A stretch of DNA of 64,000 bases from Bacteroidota bacterium (GTDB lineage: Bacteria > Bacteroidota > Bacteroidia > Flavobacteriales > Flavobacteriaceae). Below, piece by piece: positions 51,471 to 60,742 of the stretch (positions are counted from its first letter, which is position 1; each line of letters starts with the position of its first letter). A model generated the notes under the pieces. The model worked only from the letters and a program-made list of their open reading frames with translations. It did no database searches and was not told the DNA's origin. The DNA is taken from NCBI GenBank assembly GCA_020161455.1, contig JAIUNZ010000001.1:310001-374000 (forward strand). The letters run 5' to 3'. The position numbers and the translations under genes are program-made.

Positions 51471-52619
51471 ATGAAGAAAATTTTAGTCTCATTCCTTCTG
51501 TTATTTGTTGGAATACCATCTTTTGCGCAACCTTATCAATTTCAAACTATTAAAGACATTGATGCCTTGCCTGTTGTATCACAAGATAAGACAGGAACGT
51601 GTTGGAGTTTTTCCTCTACTTCGTTTTTAGAAGCTGAAATTCTTAGAATTACTGGAAAGAAAATGGATTTGTCTGAAATGTATAATGTGAAATACACTTA
51701 TTTGGACAAAGCCGAAAATTATGTAATGCGACAAGGCAAAGCGCAGTTTGGCGAAGGTGGATTAAATCACGATGTTATTAACAGCGCTAAGAAATATGGC
51801 ATTGTTTATGAGGACTGTTATACAGGAAAAGTGAATCCTGATGAGAAATATGACCATAGCAAGATGGAAGCAGAATTGGAAGCTATAGTAAAGAAAGCTG
51901 TTGCCGATACTCCTGCTAATTATCCGGCTTGGAAGAAAGATTATATGGCGGTGTTGGACAATTACATGGGGAAATATGATGCAGAAGACCAAACTGTTTC
52001 TGCTACTGCTACTATTGACAAAGCCAATGAGAAAACTTCAAAATCGTTATCGCCTAAGCAAACTTTAGAACTTTCTAAATTGAAGTTGGATGACTACATA
52101 ACGGTTACTTCTTTTACGCACGAGCCAGCCTATAGCAAGTTTATCTTGAATATACCTGATAATTTTTCGAATGGAAGTTATTACAACCTTCCGTTGGATG
52201 AATTTATTGAGACAATTGACTATGCTTTAGACAATGGTTTTACGTTGGCATTGGATGCTGATGTTTCTGAAACTACTTTTTCTGCTAAGTATGGTATTGC
52301 GGTGTTGCCTTTTAACCCTAAAGATGCTGTTGAAATTCTAACTTCTATTAAACCAGAGAAAAAGGTTTCGGCTGAGTCTAGACAACAGCAGTTTGAAAAC
52401 TATAGTACTACGGATGATCATTTGATGCACATTGTAGGTAAAGTGAAAGACCAAAATGGGAATATCTATTATAAAGTGAAAAACTCTTGGGGAACGAAAT
52501 CGGGGAAAGATGGTTATATTTATATGAGTGTTGCTTATATGAGCATGAAAGCCATTTCGGTTATGCTAGACAAAGATGGTTTGAGCAAAGCGACTAAGAA
52601 AGCACTGGGATTGTCTTAA
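51471..52619 (+). CDS. C1-family cysteine peptidase (bleomycin hydrolase-like), exported
   Basis: A 382-residue papain-fold peptidase with a signal peptide (about 1-19, ending SFAQ). The catalytic Gln is Q38 and Cys is C44 in QDKTGTCWSFSS. The His is H317 in DDHLMHIVG and Asn is N338 in VKNSWG. The spacing agrees with the aminopeptidase C/bleomycin hydrolase group. It is exported, in contrast to the cytosolic classical members. Residues about 100-260 form a long insert of helices and a FTHEPAYSKF segment. It probably processes peptides in the periplasm or outside. Confidence 0.92.
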   Translation: MKKILVSFLLLFVGIPSFAQPYQFQTIKDIDALPVVSQDKTGTCWSFSSTSFLEAEILRITGKKMDLSEMYNVKYTYLDKAENYVMRQGKAQFGEGGLNHDVINSAKKYGIVYEDCYTGKVNPDEKYDHSKMEAELEAIVKKAVADTPANYPAWKKDYMAVLDNYMGKYDAEDQTVSATATIDKANEKTSKSLSPKQTLELSKLKLDDYITVTSFTHEPAYSKFILNIPDNFSNGSYYNLPLDEFIETIDYALDNGFTLALDADVSETTFSAKYGIAVLPFNPKDAVEILTSIKPEKKVSAESRQQQFENYSTTDDHLMHIVGKVKDQNGNIYYKVKNSWGTKSGKDGYIYMSVAYMSMKAISVMLDKDGLSKATKKALGLS

Positions 52620-52665
52620 TTGGATTTAGAAAGAAGCAGTTTGTGGAATAGTGTCTTGATTTGTT

Positions 52666-53175
52666 TTAAAACTTATTTATTATCCATTTTTCCATCACAT
52701 AATCTTCCATCAAATAGCCATTTCCTATTTCAATATCAACTTCTCCAACAATACTAAAACCAAGTTTCTCATAAAAGTTTTTTGCTACATTAAATCGATT
52801 TACATTCAAATAAACTGCTTTTTCAAGGTTATTTAAAGCTTCCTTTTCAATAAAATTAATTATTTTTTTACCAATACCTTTTCCTTGCAAATTGGGCAAA
52901 ATATATAGTTTATGAACTTTTGTTTTATTTGAATTTTCACAATCAAATTCATAAGAAGCAAAACCCAGAGGTCTTTCATCTTCATAAGCGATAACAAAAT
53001 GGTGCTTTTTTTCTTGTGCTTGATGTTGTAAAGAAGTCACACTATACATCATATCAAACATATATTCTAATTGCTCTTTCGTCAAAATAGCACTATAGGT
53101 AACTGGCCAAACAATTTTAGCCATGGTTCTAATTGTTTCAAAATCTTTATCTAAATTAGGAATAATTGTTATCAT
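52666..53175 (-). CDS. GNAT-family N-acetyltransferase
   Basis: A 169-residue acetyltransferase. The acetyl-CoA binding motif A is LQGKGIGKKIINFIEKEA near residues 95-115, preceded by the KVHKLYILPN strand and followed by YLNVNRFNVAKNFYEKLGF. The N-terminal part has ALTIKEQLEYM-like helices. The acceptor is unknown; such enzymes modify amines in small molecules, peptides or ribosomal proteins. It starts directly at the stop of the DUF1801 gene (53176), so the two are co-transcribed and likely translationally coupled. Confidence 0.9.
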   Translation of the reverse strand: MITIIPNLDKDFETIRTMAKIVWPVTYSAILTKEQLEYMFDMMYSVTSLQHQAQEKKHHFVIAYEDERPLGFASYEFDCENSNKTKVHKLYILPNLQGKGIGKKIINFIEKEALNNLEKAVYLNVNRFNVAKNFYEKLGFSIVGEVDIEIGNGYLMEDYVMEKWIINKF

Positions 53176-53631
53176 TTATCTTTTTATAACACTTTCATAC
53201 ATTGAAATCCAATCGTCAACTGTGATTTTCTGAACTAATTTGGCAATTAGTTTAAACGGAATATCATCCATTTTTTTAAATCGAATACAACTTTTTCCCA
53301 TATCTAATTTTGTTTTGCAATGCTTAGGATATTCGGCAACAAACCAATCCAACAACGATTTATCTGCATAAATTCCCATATGATACAATGCCACAAAATT
53401 CTTTTGAGATGCAATACTTATAAAAGGCAACGGGATTTTTGGGTCACAATGATACCCATCAGGGTAAATTGAATGAGGCACCGCATAACCAATCATGCCA
53501 TACGCCATTTTTTCTGTGAATCCTTTTGGAAGATTTTCTAAAATAGTATTTCTCAAAGTTTGCATTGCCACTTTTCGTTCCTCGGGCAAATCTAATAAAT
53601 AGTGTTCGGGAGTTGTTGCTAATGATTGCAT
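53176..53631 (-). CDS. DUF1801 domain protein
   Basis: A 151-residue protein with the DUF1801 fold: NILENLPKGFTEKMAYGMIGYAVP near 27-50, PLPFISIASQKNFVALYHMGIYAD and MGKSCIRFKKMDDIP. It is cytosolic with no recognised active site. It begins the two-gene unit with the GNAT gene. Another copy of the family is at 39290. The function is unknown. Confidence 0.88.
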   Translation of the reverse strand: MQSLATTPEHYLLDLPEERKVAMQTLRNTILENLPKGFTEKMAYGMIGYAVPHSIYPDGYHCDPKIPLPFISIASQKNFVALYHMGIYADKSLLDWFVAEYPKHCKTKLDMGKSCIRFKKMDDIPFKLIAKLVQKITVDDWISMYESVIKR

Positions 53632-53705
53632 AGTTGAAGTTTTTATGTATCAAAAATAAAATAATTTTAATAGATTTACCTACTGATTATTTATAAGTAT
53701 CATTT

Positions 53706-54797
53706 ATGTCAAAAAATACTCTTCGAGAAGATAAAACCTGCTTGAATTGCAACTATGTTGTAGAAAAAAAATTCTGTCCTAATTGTGGTCAAGAAAATAT
53801 TGATACTCGAAAAACCTTCTATCAACTTTTTGTACATTTTTTTGAAGATTTAACCCATTATGAAAACTCATTTTGGAAAACAATTCGCAATTTACTATTA
53901 AAACCCGCATCGTTAACAAAGGAATATTTATCAGGAAAACGAATGAGTTATTTAGCTCCTATTCGATTGTATATTTTTATAAGTTTTGCAACCTTCTTTT
54001 TATTAAGTGTAATTCCTGATAATGAAGATACTCCTGATGTAAAAGTAAATTCAAAAAAAGCTTTAGTAGCAACAAAAAAGAAAGAAAAAGATACTATTTT
54101 TAAAGAACAAGAAAAAATTATAAAACTAGAACAATTAGGATTATTAACTAAAACTGAGTCAGATTCATTACAGAAATTATTTATTCAAACTAAACTCAAA
54201 CAAATAAAGGATAAGAAAAACAATTTCACACTTTTAGGTTCTAGTTATAATTCTGTTGAAGAATTAGATTCTTTACAAAAACACGGAAAACCATCTGAAA
54301 AGCTTGGTGCTTTTGAATATTGGATTACTCGAAAAATGCAACTAGTAAACGATAAATATGACAGTGATGAACTTAAAGAAAAATTTGCAGAATCGTTTAT
54401 TCACAATCTGCCCAAATCTCTTTTCATATACATGCCATTATTTGCTTTAGTTTTATGGTTATTTCAGAATAAAAAAAAGTGGTATTATTTTGACCATGGT
54501 ATTTTCACACTACATTATTTTTCCTTTCTATTACTTGCAATTCTTATTCTTAGAATCATTAATTACTTATTTGAATTTATAAATGATTACACTTTTTTCA
54601 ACATATTAGAATATATTTTTGCAACTGTCGCAATTCTATATATGTTTTATTATTTCTTTCCAGCTCATCACCGCTTTTATGGTGAAAGTAGAGTTGTTTC
54701 TGCATGTAAAGGAATAGCAATGTTTATTATTAACATAATTTTTATTGTGATAATCCTTTCTGTTATGGCCATTTATACTTTTATTAATATTCATTAA
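53706..54797 (+). CDS. DUF3667 membrane protein with zinc-ribbon head
   Basis: A 363-residue protein of the DUF3667 family. The N-terminal zinc ribbon has C12, C15, C24 and C27 in CLNCNYVVEKKFCPNCGQ. An amphipathic ITHYENSFWKT region and several TM helices follow (about 85-105, 235-255, 265-290, 300-325 and 340-360), separated by a long charged loop (about 110-225). The family is common in Bacteroidota; its role is unknown. It is followed five bases later by the M28 lipoprotein peptidase gene. Confidence 0.88.
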   Translation: MSKNTLREDKTCLNCNYVVEKKFCPNCGQENIDTRKTFYQLFVHFFEDLTHYENSFWKTIRNLLLKPASLTKEYLSGKRMSYLAPIRLYIFISFATFFLLSVIPDNEDTPDVKVNSKKALVATKKKEKDTIFKEQEKIIKLEQLGLLTKTESDSLQKLFIQTKLKQIKDKKNNFTLLGSSYNSVEELDSLQKHGKPSEKLGAFEYWITRKMQLVNDKYDSDELKEKFAESFIHNLPKSLFIYMPLFALVLWLFQNKKKWYYFDHGIFTLHYFSFLLLAILILRIINYLFEFINDYTFFNILEYIFATVAILYMFYYFFPAHHRFYGESRVVSACKGIAMFIINIIFIVIILSVMAIYTFINIH

Positions 54798-54802
54798 AAC
54801 TT

Positions 54803-55822
54803 ATGTTTAAAAAAATATCAACCTCCATTTTTATAGTTTTCTTACTTGTTAGTTGTTCTTCAACAAAAAAAATAAGTTCTGAGAACCTTACACAAAAATA
54901 CATTTCATCTATTTCTGAAAATGCATTAAAAACTAACCTAACTATCATTGCTTCAGACGAAATGGAAGGAAGAGAAACAGGAAGCGAAGGTCAGAAAAAA
55001 GCAGGTAGATATATTATTGAACAATATCAAAAAGCTGGAATATCGTTTCCAAAAGGAGCTACAAGTTATTATCAAACTGTTCCGGCAGCTTATTTAAATG
55101 CTAAACGAAACGAAAATCTCTCCGAATCTGAAAATATTTGGGCATTCATCGAAGGAACAGATAAGAAAGAGGAAATTGTGGTAGTATCAGCACACTATGA
55201 CCATGTTGGAATTAAAAATGGTGAAGTATTTAACGGAGCAGACGACGATGGTTCAGGAACTGTTGCACTAATTGAAATTGCAAAAGCATTCCAAAAAGCA
55301 AAAAACGAAGGCAATGGACCAAGACGTTCCATCCTAATTCTTCATGTAACTGGCGAAGAACACGGATTGCACGGTTCAAGATATTATACGGAAAACCCGT
55401 TATTTCCACTAAAAAACACCGTTGCCGATGTAAACATTGACATGATAGGACGCCGCGATGATTTGCACAAAGACACCAACAACTACATTTACGTCATTGG
55501 CTCCGATTATTTATCAAGTGATTTGTATGCCATTTGTGAAAGTACCAACCAGAAATATATCGGTTTAACCCTTGATTATAAATACAACGACAAGAAAGAC
55601 AAAAACCGTTACTACTATCGTTCTGACCATTATAATTTTGCTAAAAACGGCATTCCGTCTGTGTTCTTTTTTAACGGTTCGCATGCCGATTATCACAAAC
55701 CTACAGACGTAGTTGACAAAATTGAATTTGATGCTTTAACCAAAAGAACCAAATATGCATTTGCAGTTGCTTGGGAAATTGCAATTAGAGAAAAAAGATT
55801 GGTCGTTGATAAAACGAATTAA
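54803..55822 (+). CDS. M28-family peptidase lipoprotein
   Basis: A 339-residue zinc peptidase. The lipobox LVSC places it on a membrane, mature Cys at residue 18. Metal ligands are in SAHYDHVG, the ADDDGSGT segment, TGEEHGLHGSRYY, DMIGRRDDL and SDHYNFAKN near 293-301. It should cut amino-terminal residues of peptides in the periplasm or at the outer membrane. It is in the same direction as DUF3667 (five-base gap) and ends at a hairpin terminator that also faces tRNA-His. Confidence 0.92.
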   Translation: MFKKISTSIFIVFLLVSCSSTKKISSENLTQKYISSISENALKTNLTIIASDEMEGRETGSEGQKKAGRYIIEQYQKAGISFPKGATSYYQTVPAAYLNAKRNENLSESENIWAFIEGTDKKEEIVVVSAHYDHVGIKNGEVFNGADDDGSGTVALIEIAKAFQKAKNEGNGPRRSILILHVTGEEHGLHGSRYYTENPLFPLKNTVADVNIDMIGRRDDLHKDTNNYIYVIGSDYLSSDLYAICESTNQKYIGLTLDYKYNDKKDKNRYYYRSDHYNFAKNGIPSVFFFNGSHADYHKPTDVVDKIEFDALTKRTKYAFAVAWEIAIREKRLVVDKTN

Positions 55823-55854
55823 ATGTAAAAAAGTAGAAGTGTTTCAAACAAAAA

Positions 55855-55886
55855 AATCCTTTCAATTTCTTGAAAGGATTTTGCTT
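55855..55886. terminator. Bidirectional terminator between M28 gene and tRNA-His
   Basis: The arms AATCCTTTCAA (55855-55865) and TTGAAAGGATT (55870-55880) are perfect around a TTTC loop, with A and T runs on either side. It ends the M28 peptidase unit and lies just after tRNA-His on the minus strand. Confidence 0.8.
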
Positions 55887-55890
55887 TTTG

Positions 55891-55965
<75 letters not shown>

Positions 55966-56028
55966 ATTTGTTAAGCGAGTGCAAATATAGTGCAAAAGTT
56001 ATTTCTCGCAAAAATTATTTTAGATTTT

Positions 56029-56745
56029 TTATTTCAAATCGGATAAGCTATTGACAGCCAAATACCTTTCTACCGTAAATCCTTCGGCGTAGTCAACACC
56101 AACCAATCGACCGAAATCTTGCGAGCGATAATGAATACTTTCTAAGAAGTTTTTGGTTGCTATTGGTGTAACGGGTTCATTGGAATCTTCGGTGTAAAAT
56201 TGTGAACTGTAAGCTAAAATTGATTTCGTTTTTACTTCAATGAATTCACTAATATCGACTACAAAATCGGGTTCGATGTTTTTCCATTGAATGTAATGAT
56301 AGACTACTTTTGGTCGCCATGCTTCTTGGCTTTCATTATTTAAACTAGTTTCAATTTTTCGCAAACCCGAGAGGAAACAAGCATCCGAAACTAATTTGCT
56401 TCCTTTTCCATGGTCAATATGTCTATCGTCAATGGCGTTGCAAATGACAATTTCGGGTTTGTATTTTCGAATCATTTGAATTACTTTTATTTGATGTGTT
56501 TCATCATTTATAAAAAAGCCATCACGCATATCTAAATTTTCTCTTACAGTAACACCCAATATTTCAGAAGCTTTCTTTGATTCAGCATTTCTGATTTCAA
56601 CTGAACCACGAGTTCCTAATTCACCACGAGTTAAATCAACAATGCCAACTTTTTTTCCTAAGGAAACTTCTTTTGCAATCGTTCCGCTACAGCCTAATTC
56701 TACATCGTCAGGATGTGCTCCAAAACAAAGGATATCTAATTTCAT
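56029..56745 (-). CDS. bshB1: Bacillithiol biosynthesis deacetylase BshB1
   Basis: A 238-residue LmbE-fold deacetylase that removes acetyl from GlcNAc-malate in bacillithiol synthesis. The zinc motif HPDD is at residues 11-14, the HxxH-like ligand site is in DRHIDHGKG near 112-120, and RGELGTRG and AHPDDVELGCSGTI are diagnostic. It is cytosolic. Flavobacteria use bacillithiol as a low-molecular-weight thiol. bshA and bshC are not in the window. It follows menF and the thioesterase on the same strand after a 28-base gap. Confidence 0.95.
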   Translation of the reverse strand: MKLDILCFGAHPDDVELGCSGTIAKEVSLGKKVGIVDLTRGELGTRGSVEIRNAESKKASEILGVTVRENLDMRDGFFINDETHQIKVIQMIRKYKPEIVICNAIDDRHIDHGKGSKLVSDACFLSGLRKIETSLNNESQEAWRPKVVYHYIQWKNIEPDFVVDISEFIEVKTKSILAYSSQFYTEDSNEPVTPIATKNFLESIHYRSQDFGRLVGVDYAEGFTVERYLAVNSLSDLK

Positions 56746-56773
56746 TTTTTAATTCTTTTTACAAAAATACAAT

Positions 56774-57838
56774 TTATAGAATACACCGTTTCATAGTCAT
56801 AGCTTTATTGACGGTTTCGATGTATTCCGCTTTTGGATTGCTGTCTTTTGTGATGCCACAACCCACAAAAATTTCAGCTCTATTCTCTTTAATTTTCATG
56901 CAACGAAGATTGACAAACAAATCGGAATACTGTGTTCTAAACGTGGCGAAGTCAATGTTTAACTCACCCAAAAAACCCGAATAGAATTCTCTATTATATC
57001 CTTCGTGTTGAAGTATAAAATCTTTGGCAGCTTCTCGTGGCATTCCGCATACTGCCGATGTTGGATGTAATGCGTTAATTATTTTTTCAACTGCTTTCTT
57101 GTTTTTCAGTTTTCCAGAAATAGTTGTTTTGATATGAAAAATGGAACCCGCATTGGCAGTAAATGGTTCTGAAACATTTAACTCTTTTGTAAATTCTTTA
57201 GTATTTTCGACAATAAAATCAGTAACCAACTGTTGTTCTACTTCTTCTTTTGGTGACCATTTTACAACTTTAATGTCATTTGCTTTTTGAGTTCCTGCTA
57301 ATGCTACTGTTTCAAATTCTAATTCTTTTACTTTGACTAGTTGTTCTGGTGTTGCACCCATCCACAACCCTATTTTTGGGTGATAAAAGCAATATTTAAA
57401 TGCCGATGGATAATTTTGAAGCATTCTTTTAAAACAAACTTCAAGGTCAAAAGAATTCAATTCAACAATTTCACGTCTTGAAGTAACTACTTTTTGAAAT
57501 AATCCATTATCAATTGCTGCTACTGATTTCGTTACTAATTCTTCAAAAAAATCATTTCCTTGTTTTGGAGAATTCTCGTTTTGAATTGCATCAAAAAAAT
57601 AGGTTTCTGAATTGTTTTTTTCTACAAAAACATCACAAAATTCTAACGGTAAAAATGGAGTTGTACTGTTGTCAAAAGCGGCAAACACAAAACCTTTCTT
57701 GTCAAAGCTTTCTAAAAAATATAAATGATCATTTTTTTGAAAAAGCCCAATTGTTTTTTCTGAATTTGGCTTACAAAAAATCACAAAAGGTAAGTTTTGC
57801 TCTTGATGTGTTTTTATTTTAAGAAATAAATCAGTCAT
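56774..57838 (-). CDS. menF: Isochorismate synthase
   Basis: A 354-residue chorismate-binding enzyme that converts chorismate to isochorismate for menaquinone. The core spans about residues 95-345, with FQKVVTSRREI, YCFYHPKIGLWMGATPEQL, the metal-binding KSVAAIDNGLF and the late HPTSAVCGMPREAAKDFI and EFYSGFLGEL. The members of this size in Bacteroidota are MenF/DhbC-like. It overlaps the thioesterase start by eight bases, so they are translationally coupled. The men assignment rests on the family and cluster. Confidence 0.92.
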   Translation of the reverse strand: MTDLFLKIKTHQEQNLPFVIFCKPNSEKTIGLFQKNDHLYFLESFDKKGFVFAAFDNSTTPFLPLEFCDVFVEKNNSETYFFDAIQNENSPKQGNDFFEELVTKSVAAIDNGLFQKVVTSRREIVELNSFDLEVCFKRMLQNYPSAFKYCFYHPKIGLWMGATPEQLVKVKELEFETVALAGTQKANDIKVVKWSPKEEVEQQLVTDFIVENTKEFTKELNVSEPFTANAGSIFHIKTTISGKLKNKKAVEKIINALHPTSAVCGMPREAAKDFILQHEGYNREFYSGFLGELNIDFATFRTQYSDLFVNLRCMKIKENRAEIFVGCGITKDSNPKAEYIETVNKAMTMKRCIL

Positions 57839-58262
57839 TGTGTCTTTTTGGCAAAACCATGGTTGTCAACTTGCATATTGAAATTAATCTATCTTGTTCA
57901 TCGGTAATTTTTATTTCCCAAAGATGAATGCTTCTTCCTTTATGAACAATTCTTGCTGTACCAAAAACGATACCCTCGCGCTTGCTTCTAACATGGTTAG
58001 CCGATATTTCAATGCCGCGAACTTCTTGTTTTTCGGGATTGACATACATTATTGAAGCTGCGCTACCTACACTTTCGGCTAAAGCAACACTAGCACCACC
58101 ATGAAGCAATCCCATGGGTTGGTGTACTTTTGAATTTACAGGCATTTTAGCGGTTAAAAAATCTTCACCTGCATCGATGAATTCTATTTCTAGAGATTCC
58201 ATCATGGTGTTTTTGCACAATTCGTTGCAGAGCTTTATAATCTTATCTTTATCAAATGACAT
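57831..58262 (-). CDS. PaaI-family hotdog thioesterase (probable DHNA-CoA hydrolase)
   Basis: A 143-residue hotdog-fold thioesterase. The motif HQPMGLLHGGASVALAESVGSAA near 43-65 contains the HGG and the catalytic Glu. In plants and bacteria such enzymes release 1,4-dihydroxy-2-naphthoate from its CoA ester. Its eight-base overlap with menF, and the presence of menA, menB and menC in the window, make that role likely. MenH/MenI activity is not proven; other acyl-CoAs could be substrates. Confidence 0.85.
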   Translation of the reverse strand: MSFDKDKIIKLCNELCKNTMMESLEIEFIDAGEDFLTAKMPVNSKVHQPMGLLHGGASVALAESVGSAASIMYVNPEKQEVRGIEISANHVRSKREGIVFGTARIVHKGRSIHLWEIKITDEQDRLISICKLTTMVLPKRHND

Positions 58263-58436
58263 CGCTTTTTTTTGTAAAAATAGTATTTATTTAGCATTTG
58301 AAAATAAAACAGAAGTCAAAATAACATTATGATTATACAAAAAAAACAATTTTAACGTTATCTATAAATGATAATAAATTTGAAATTTCAAAATTTTTCA
58401 AATTATTGTTTATTTTTACACAAATACAGAGATACT

Positions 58437-59957
58437 ATGCGTAATTTTATTATTCTACTTTTCATTGGCATTGCCATTTCATTGAGTTCTTGTCGTCAAG
58501 ACTTTGTTTTTGAAGCCAGTACTGGAGATTTAACTTTCTCAAAAGACACCATTTATTTGGATACTGTTTTTACCAACATTGGTTCAAGCACTTATACCTT
58601 AAAAGTGTATAACCGAAGTAATAAAGACATTAAAATTCCTTTAATTAAATTGGGCAAAGACGATTCAAAATACCGAATTACGGTTGACGGAATGACCGGT
58701 GAAAACAACCATACTTTTCGAGATGTAGAAATGCTAGCCAAAGATAGTATGTATATTTTTGTAGAAGTAACTGCCGATGTAGCCGATTCTAATCCAGCTG
58801 ATTTTATTTATACAGACCAAATTCAATTTGATACTGGAACGAATTTCCAAAAAGTAGATTTGGTTACTCTAATACAAGATGCGTATTTTATTTATCCAAG
58901 TCGAACTCAGAATCCTGATAATTCTTATACGTATGAAGAAATTAATTTAGGTGTAGATGCTGATGGAAACCCAATACCTTTTCGAGCGAGCGTTTTAGAC
59001 GAGAATGATCCAGTTAATGGCAACGAGTTTATTTGGAATAATTCCAAACCTTATGTTATCTATGGTTATGCCGTAGTTCCTGATGGGAAAACGCTTAACA
59101 TAGAACCAGGTGCACAAATTCATTTTCATGCCGATTCAGGATTGATTGTTGGAACGGGTGGAACTTTAAAATCAATTGGTACATTACAAAATCAAATTGT
59201 TTTTGAAGGTGACCGCTTAGAACCTATTTTCTCTGATGTGCCCGGACAATGGGGAACCATTTGGTTAACCGCTGGAAGCACGGCGAACGAAATAGACTAT
59301 ACTACCATAAAAAATGCGACTGTTGGTTTACTAATTGATAGCAACGATGGAAATTTTATGACCATCAAAAATACACAAATATACGATTCGTCCAATCTTG
59401 GAATTTATGCTAAAACTGCAAAAATTAAAGGCGAAAACATTGTTATCAATACTGCTGGAGTGGCTTCACTAGCATGTACTCTTGGTGGAAGTTATGAGTT
59501 TAAACATTGTACGTTTAACAATAATTGGTCGAGTTCGAAACAAGTTGCCGTGTTGTTAGATAATTATTATCGTGATGAAAACAATGCACAAGTTCCTTTT
59601 GATTTAATACAAGCTGATTTTATCAATTGTATTATTTATGGTTCAAACACATACGAATTAAGGTTTGACAAAGGGGAAACTGGAATTTTCAATTCGTCAT
59701 TTACCAAGTGTTTAGTAAAATTTGGTACTAGCAACGATGCACTTTATTCTTTTATATATGACGAGAATAATATTAAACGAAATAAAAATCCGAAATTTCT
59801 AAACATTTTTACTAATCAATTAAATATTGGCGTAGATTCTGAAGCAAAAGAATTTGGTGTAGATGCTGATGTTCCGTTGGATATTTTGGGTATGCCTCGA
59901 ACTGCTCCTTATGATGTTGGTGCCTATAATTGGGTAACTTTTCCTGAAGATAATTAA
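58437..59957 (+). CDS. Lipoprotein with right-handed beta-helix domain
   Basis: The start is taken at ATG 58437, giving a lipoprotein signal (MRNFIILLFIGIAISLSSCRQ) with the lipobox LSSC; an earlier ATG at 58368 would bury it. The mature part has a Ig-like N-terminal segment (about 25-140, TYTLKVYNRSNKDIKIPL), then a loop region, then beta-helix coils (about 195-440) with GAQIHFHADSGLIVGTGGTL and the turn DYTTIKNATVGLLIDSNDG. It is about 506 residues. It may bind or cleave polysaccharide; no catalytic residue is evident. It is common in flavobacteria and of unknown function. Confidence 0.85.
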   Translation: MRNFIILLFIGIAISLSSCRQDFVFEASTGDLTFSKDTIYLDTVFTNIGSSTYTLKVYNRSNKDIKIPLIKLGKDDSKYRITVDGMTGENNHTFRDVEMLAKDSMYIFVEVTADVADSNPADFIYTDQIQFDTGTNFQKVDLVTLIQDAYFIYPSRTQNPDNSYTYEEINLGVDADGNPIPFRASVLDENDPVNGNEFIWNNSKPYVIYGYAVVPDGKTLNIEPGAQIHFHADSGLIVGTGGTLKSIGTLQNQIVFEGDRLEPIFSDVPGQWGTIWLTAGSTANEIDYTTIKNATVGLLIDSNDGNFMTIKNTQIYDSSNLGIYAKTAKIKGENIVINTAGVASLACTLGGSYEFKHCTFNNNWSSSKQVAVLLDNYYRDENNAQVPFDLIQADFINCIIYGSNTYELRFDKGETGIFNSSFTKCLVKFGTSNDALYSFIYDENNIKRNKNPKFLNIFTNQLNIGVDSEAKEFGVDADVPLDILGMPRTAPYDVGAYNWVTFPEDN

Positions 59958-59999
59958 TTTTTTGTAACTTTATCAGGTTAACCAATAAAACCTAGTAAT

Positions 60000-60632
60000 A
60001 TGAAGTACAAAACTTTAACAGTAGCATTAGCCTTGCTGTGCTTTGTTTCTTGTAAAAAAGAAGCAGCAAAAACCGAAACTGAAACTACTACTGAACCAAC
60101 AGAGGAAGTGACGATGACAATGCCCGACTCGGCTACTATAGCCAAAGCTTGGCAAGATTATGCGACACCAGGAGAGCAACATGCTCTAATGGCAAAAGAC
60201 AACGGCTCTTGGACAGAAGATATGACCTATTGGGAACATGCAGGAGCCGAACCTTCAAAAATGACCATGACAGCCGAAAGTAAAATGATTATGGGCGGAA
60301 AATACCAAGAAATGACTCATAAAGGGGAATTGTATGGAATGCCATTTGAAGGAATAAGCACTTTTGGCTATAACAATGCCGAGGAAAAATACATTTCCAC
60401 TTGGATAGATAATATGTCCACTGGAATTACGGTATTGAAAGGTACATATGACGCACCAACTAAAACTTACAAAATGATTGGTGAAGTAATAGACCCAATC
60501 ACAAAGAAACCAAAAACTTCTAGGGAAACGATTACCATTATTGATGATAATACTCAAAAACTAGAAATGTTCGATGTCGGATTTGATGGTAAAGAATTTA
60601 AGAACATGGAAATAATCATGAAAAGGAAATAA
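60000..60632 (+). CDS. DUF1579 lipoprotein
   Basis: A 210-residue predicted lipoprotein with the lipobox FVSC (mature Cys near residue 18), a Thr/Glu-rich linker (about 19-45) and a DUF1579 domain (about 50-205) with the pattern TPGEQHALMAKDNGSWTEDMTYW, TMTAESKMIMGGKYQEMTHKG and FDGKEFKNMEIIMKR. The fold is a lipocalin-like beta barrel. The ligand is unknown. It follows the beta-helix lipoprotein by 42 bases, in the same direction, and ends at a hairpin terminator. Expected at the outer or inner membrane. Confidence 0.88.
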   Translation: MKYKTLTVALALLCFVSCKKEAAKTETETTTEPTEEVTMTMPDSATIAKAWQDYATPGEQHALMAKDNGSWTEDMTYWEHAGAEPSKMTMTAESKMIMGGKYQEMTHKGELYGMPFEGISTFGYNNAEEKYISTWIDNMSTGITVLKGTYDAPTKTYKMIGEVIDPITKKPKTSRETITIIDDNTQKLEMFDVGFDGKEFKNMEIIMKRK

Positions 60633-60638
60633 TAATTT

Positions 60639-60668
60639 AAAAGACCGATATTCTCGGTCTTTTTTTTA
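60639..60668 (+). terminator. Terminator after DUF1579 gene
   Basis: The stem AAGACCGA (60641-60648) and TCGGTCTT (60654-60661) is closed by a TATTC loop and followed by a run of T. It separates the lipoprotein unit from purL. Confidence 0.85.
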
Positions 60669-60680
60669 TTTTAATTTGAG

Positions 60681-60711
60681 TTGCACAATCCATCAAATTG
60701 AAATAAATTTG
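60681..60711 (+). promoter_or_regulatory. Promoter for purL: TTG-N20-TAAATTTG
   Basis: TTG at 60681-60683 and TAAATTTG at 60704-60711 are separated by exactly 20 bases, matching the Bacteroidota consensus TTG-N19-21-TAnnTTTG. The ATG of purL follows 31 bases later. This is the most complete promoter in the window. No riboswitch-like structure is seen in the short leader. Confidence 0.7.
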
Positions 60712-60742
60712 CAACTACAACAACACACTAATTACGAAACAA

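Noticed and set aside
58381..58420. TTTGAAATTTCAAA palindrome before the beta-helix lipoprotein
   Set aside because: It resembles the 42039 operator but lacks the TACTTT extension and lies in very AT-rich DNA, so chance is likely.
58368..58436. Earlier ATG for the beta-helix lipoprotein
   Set aside because: It would precede and disrupt a good lipoprotein signal.
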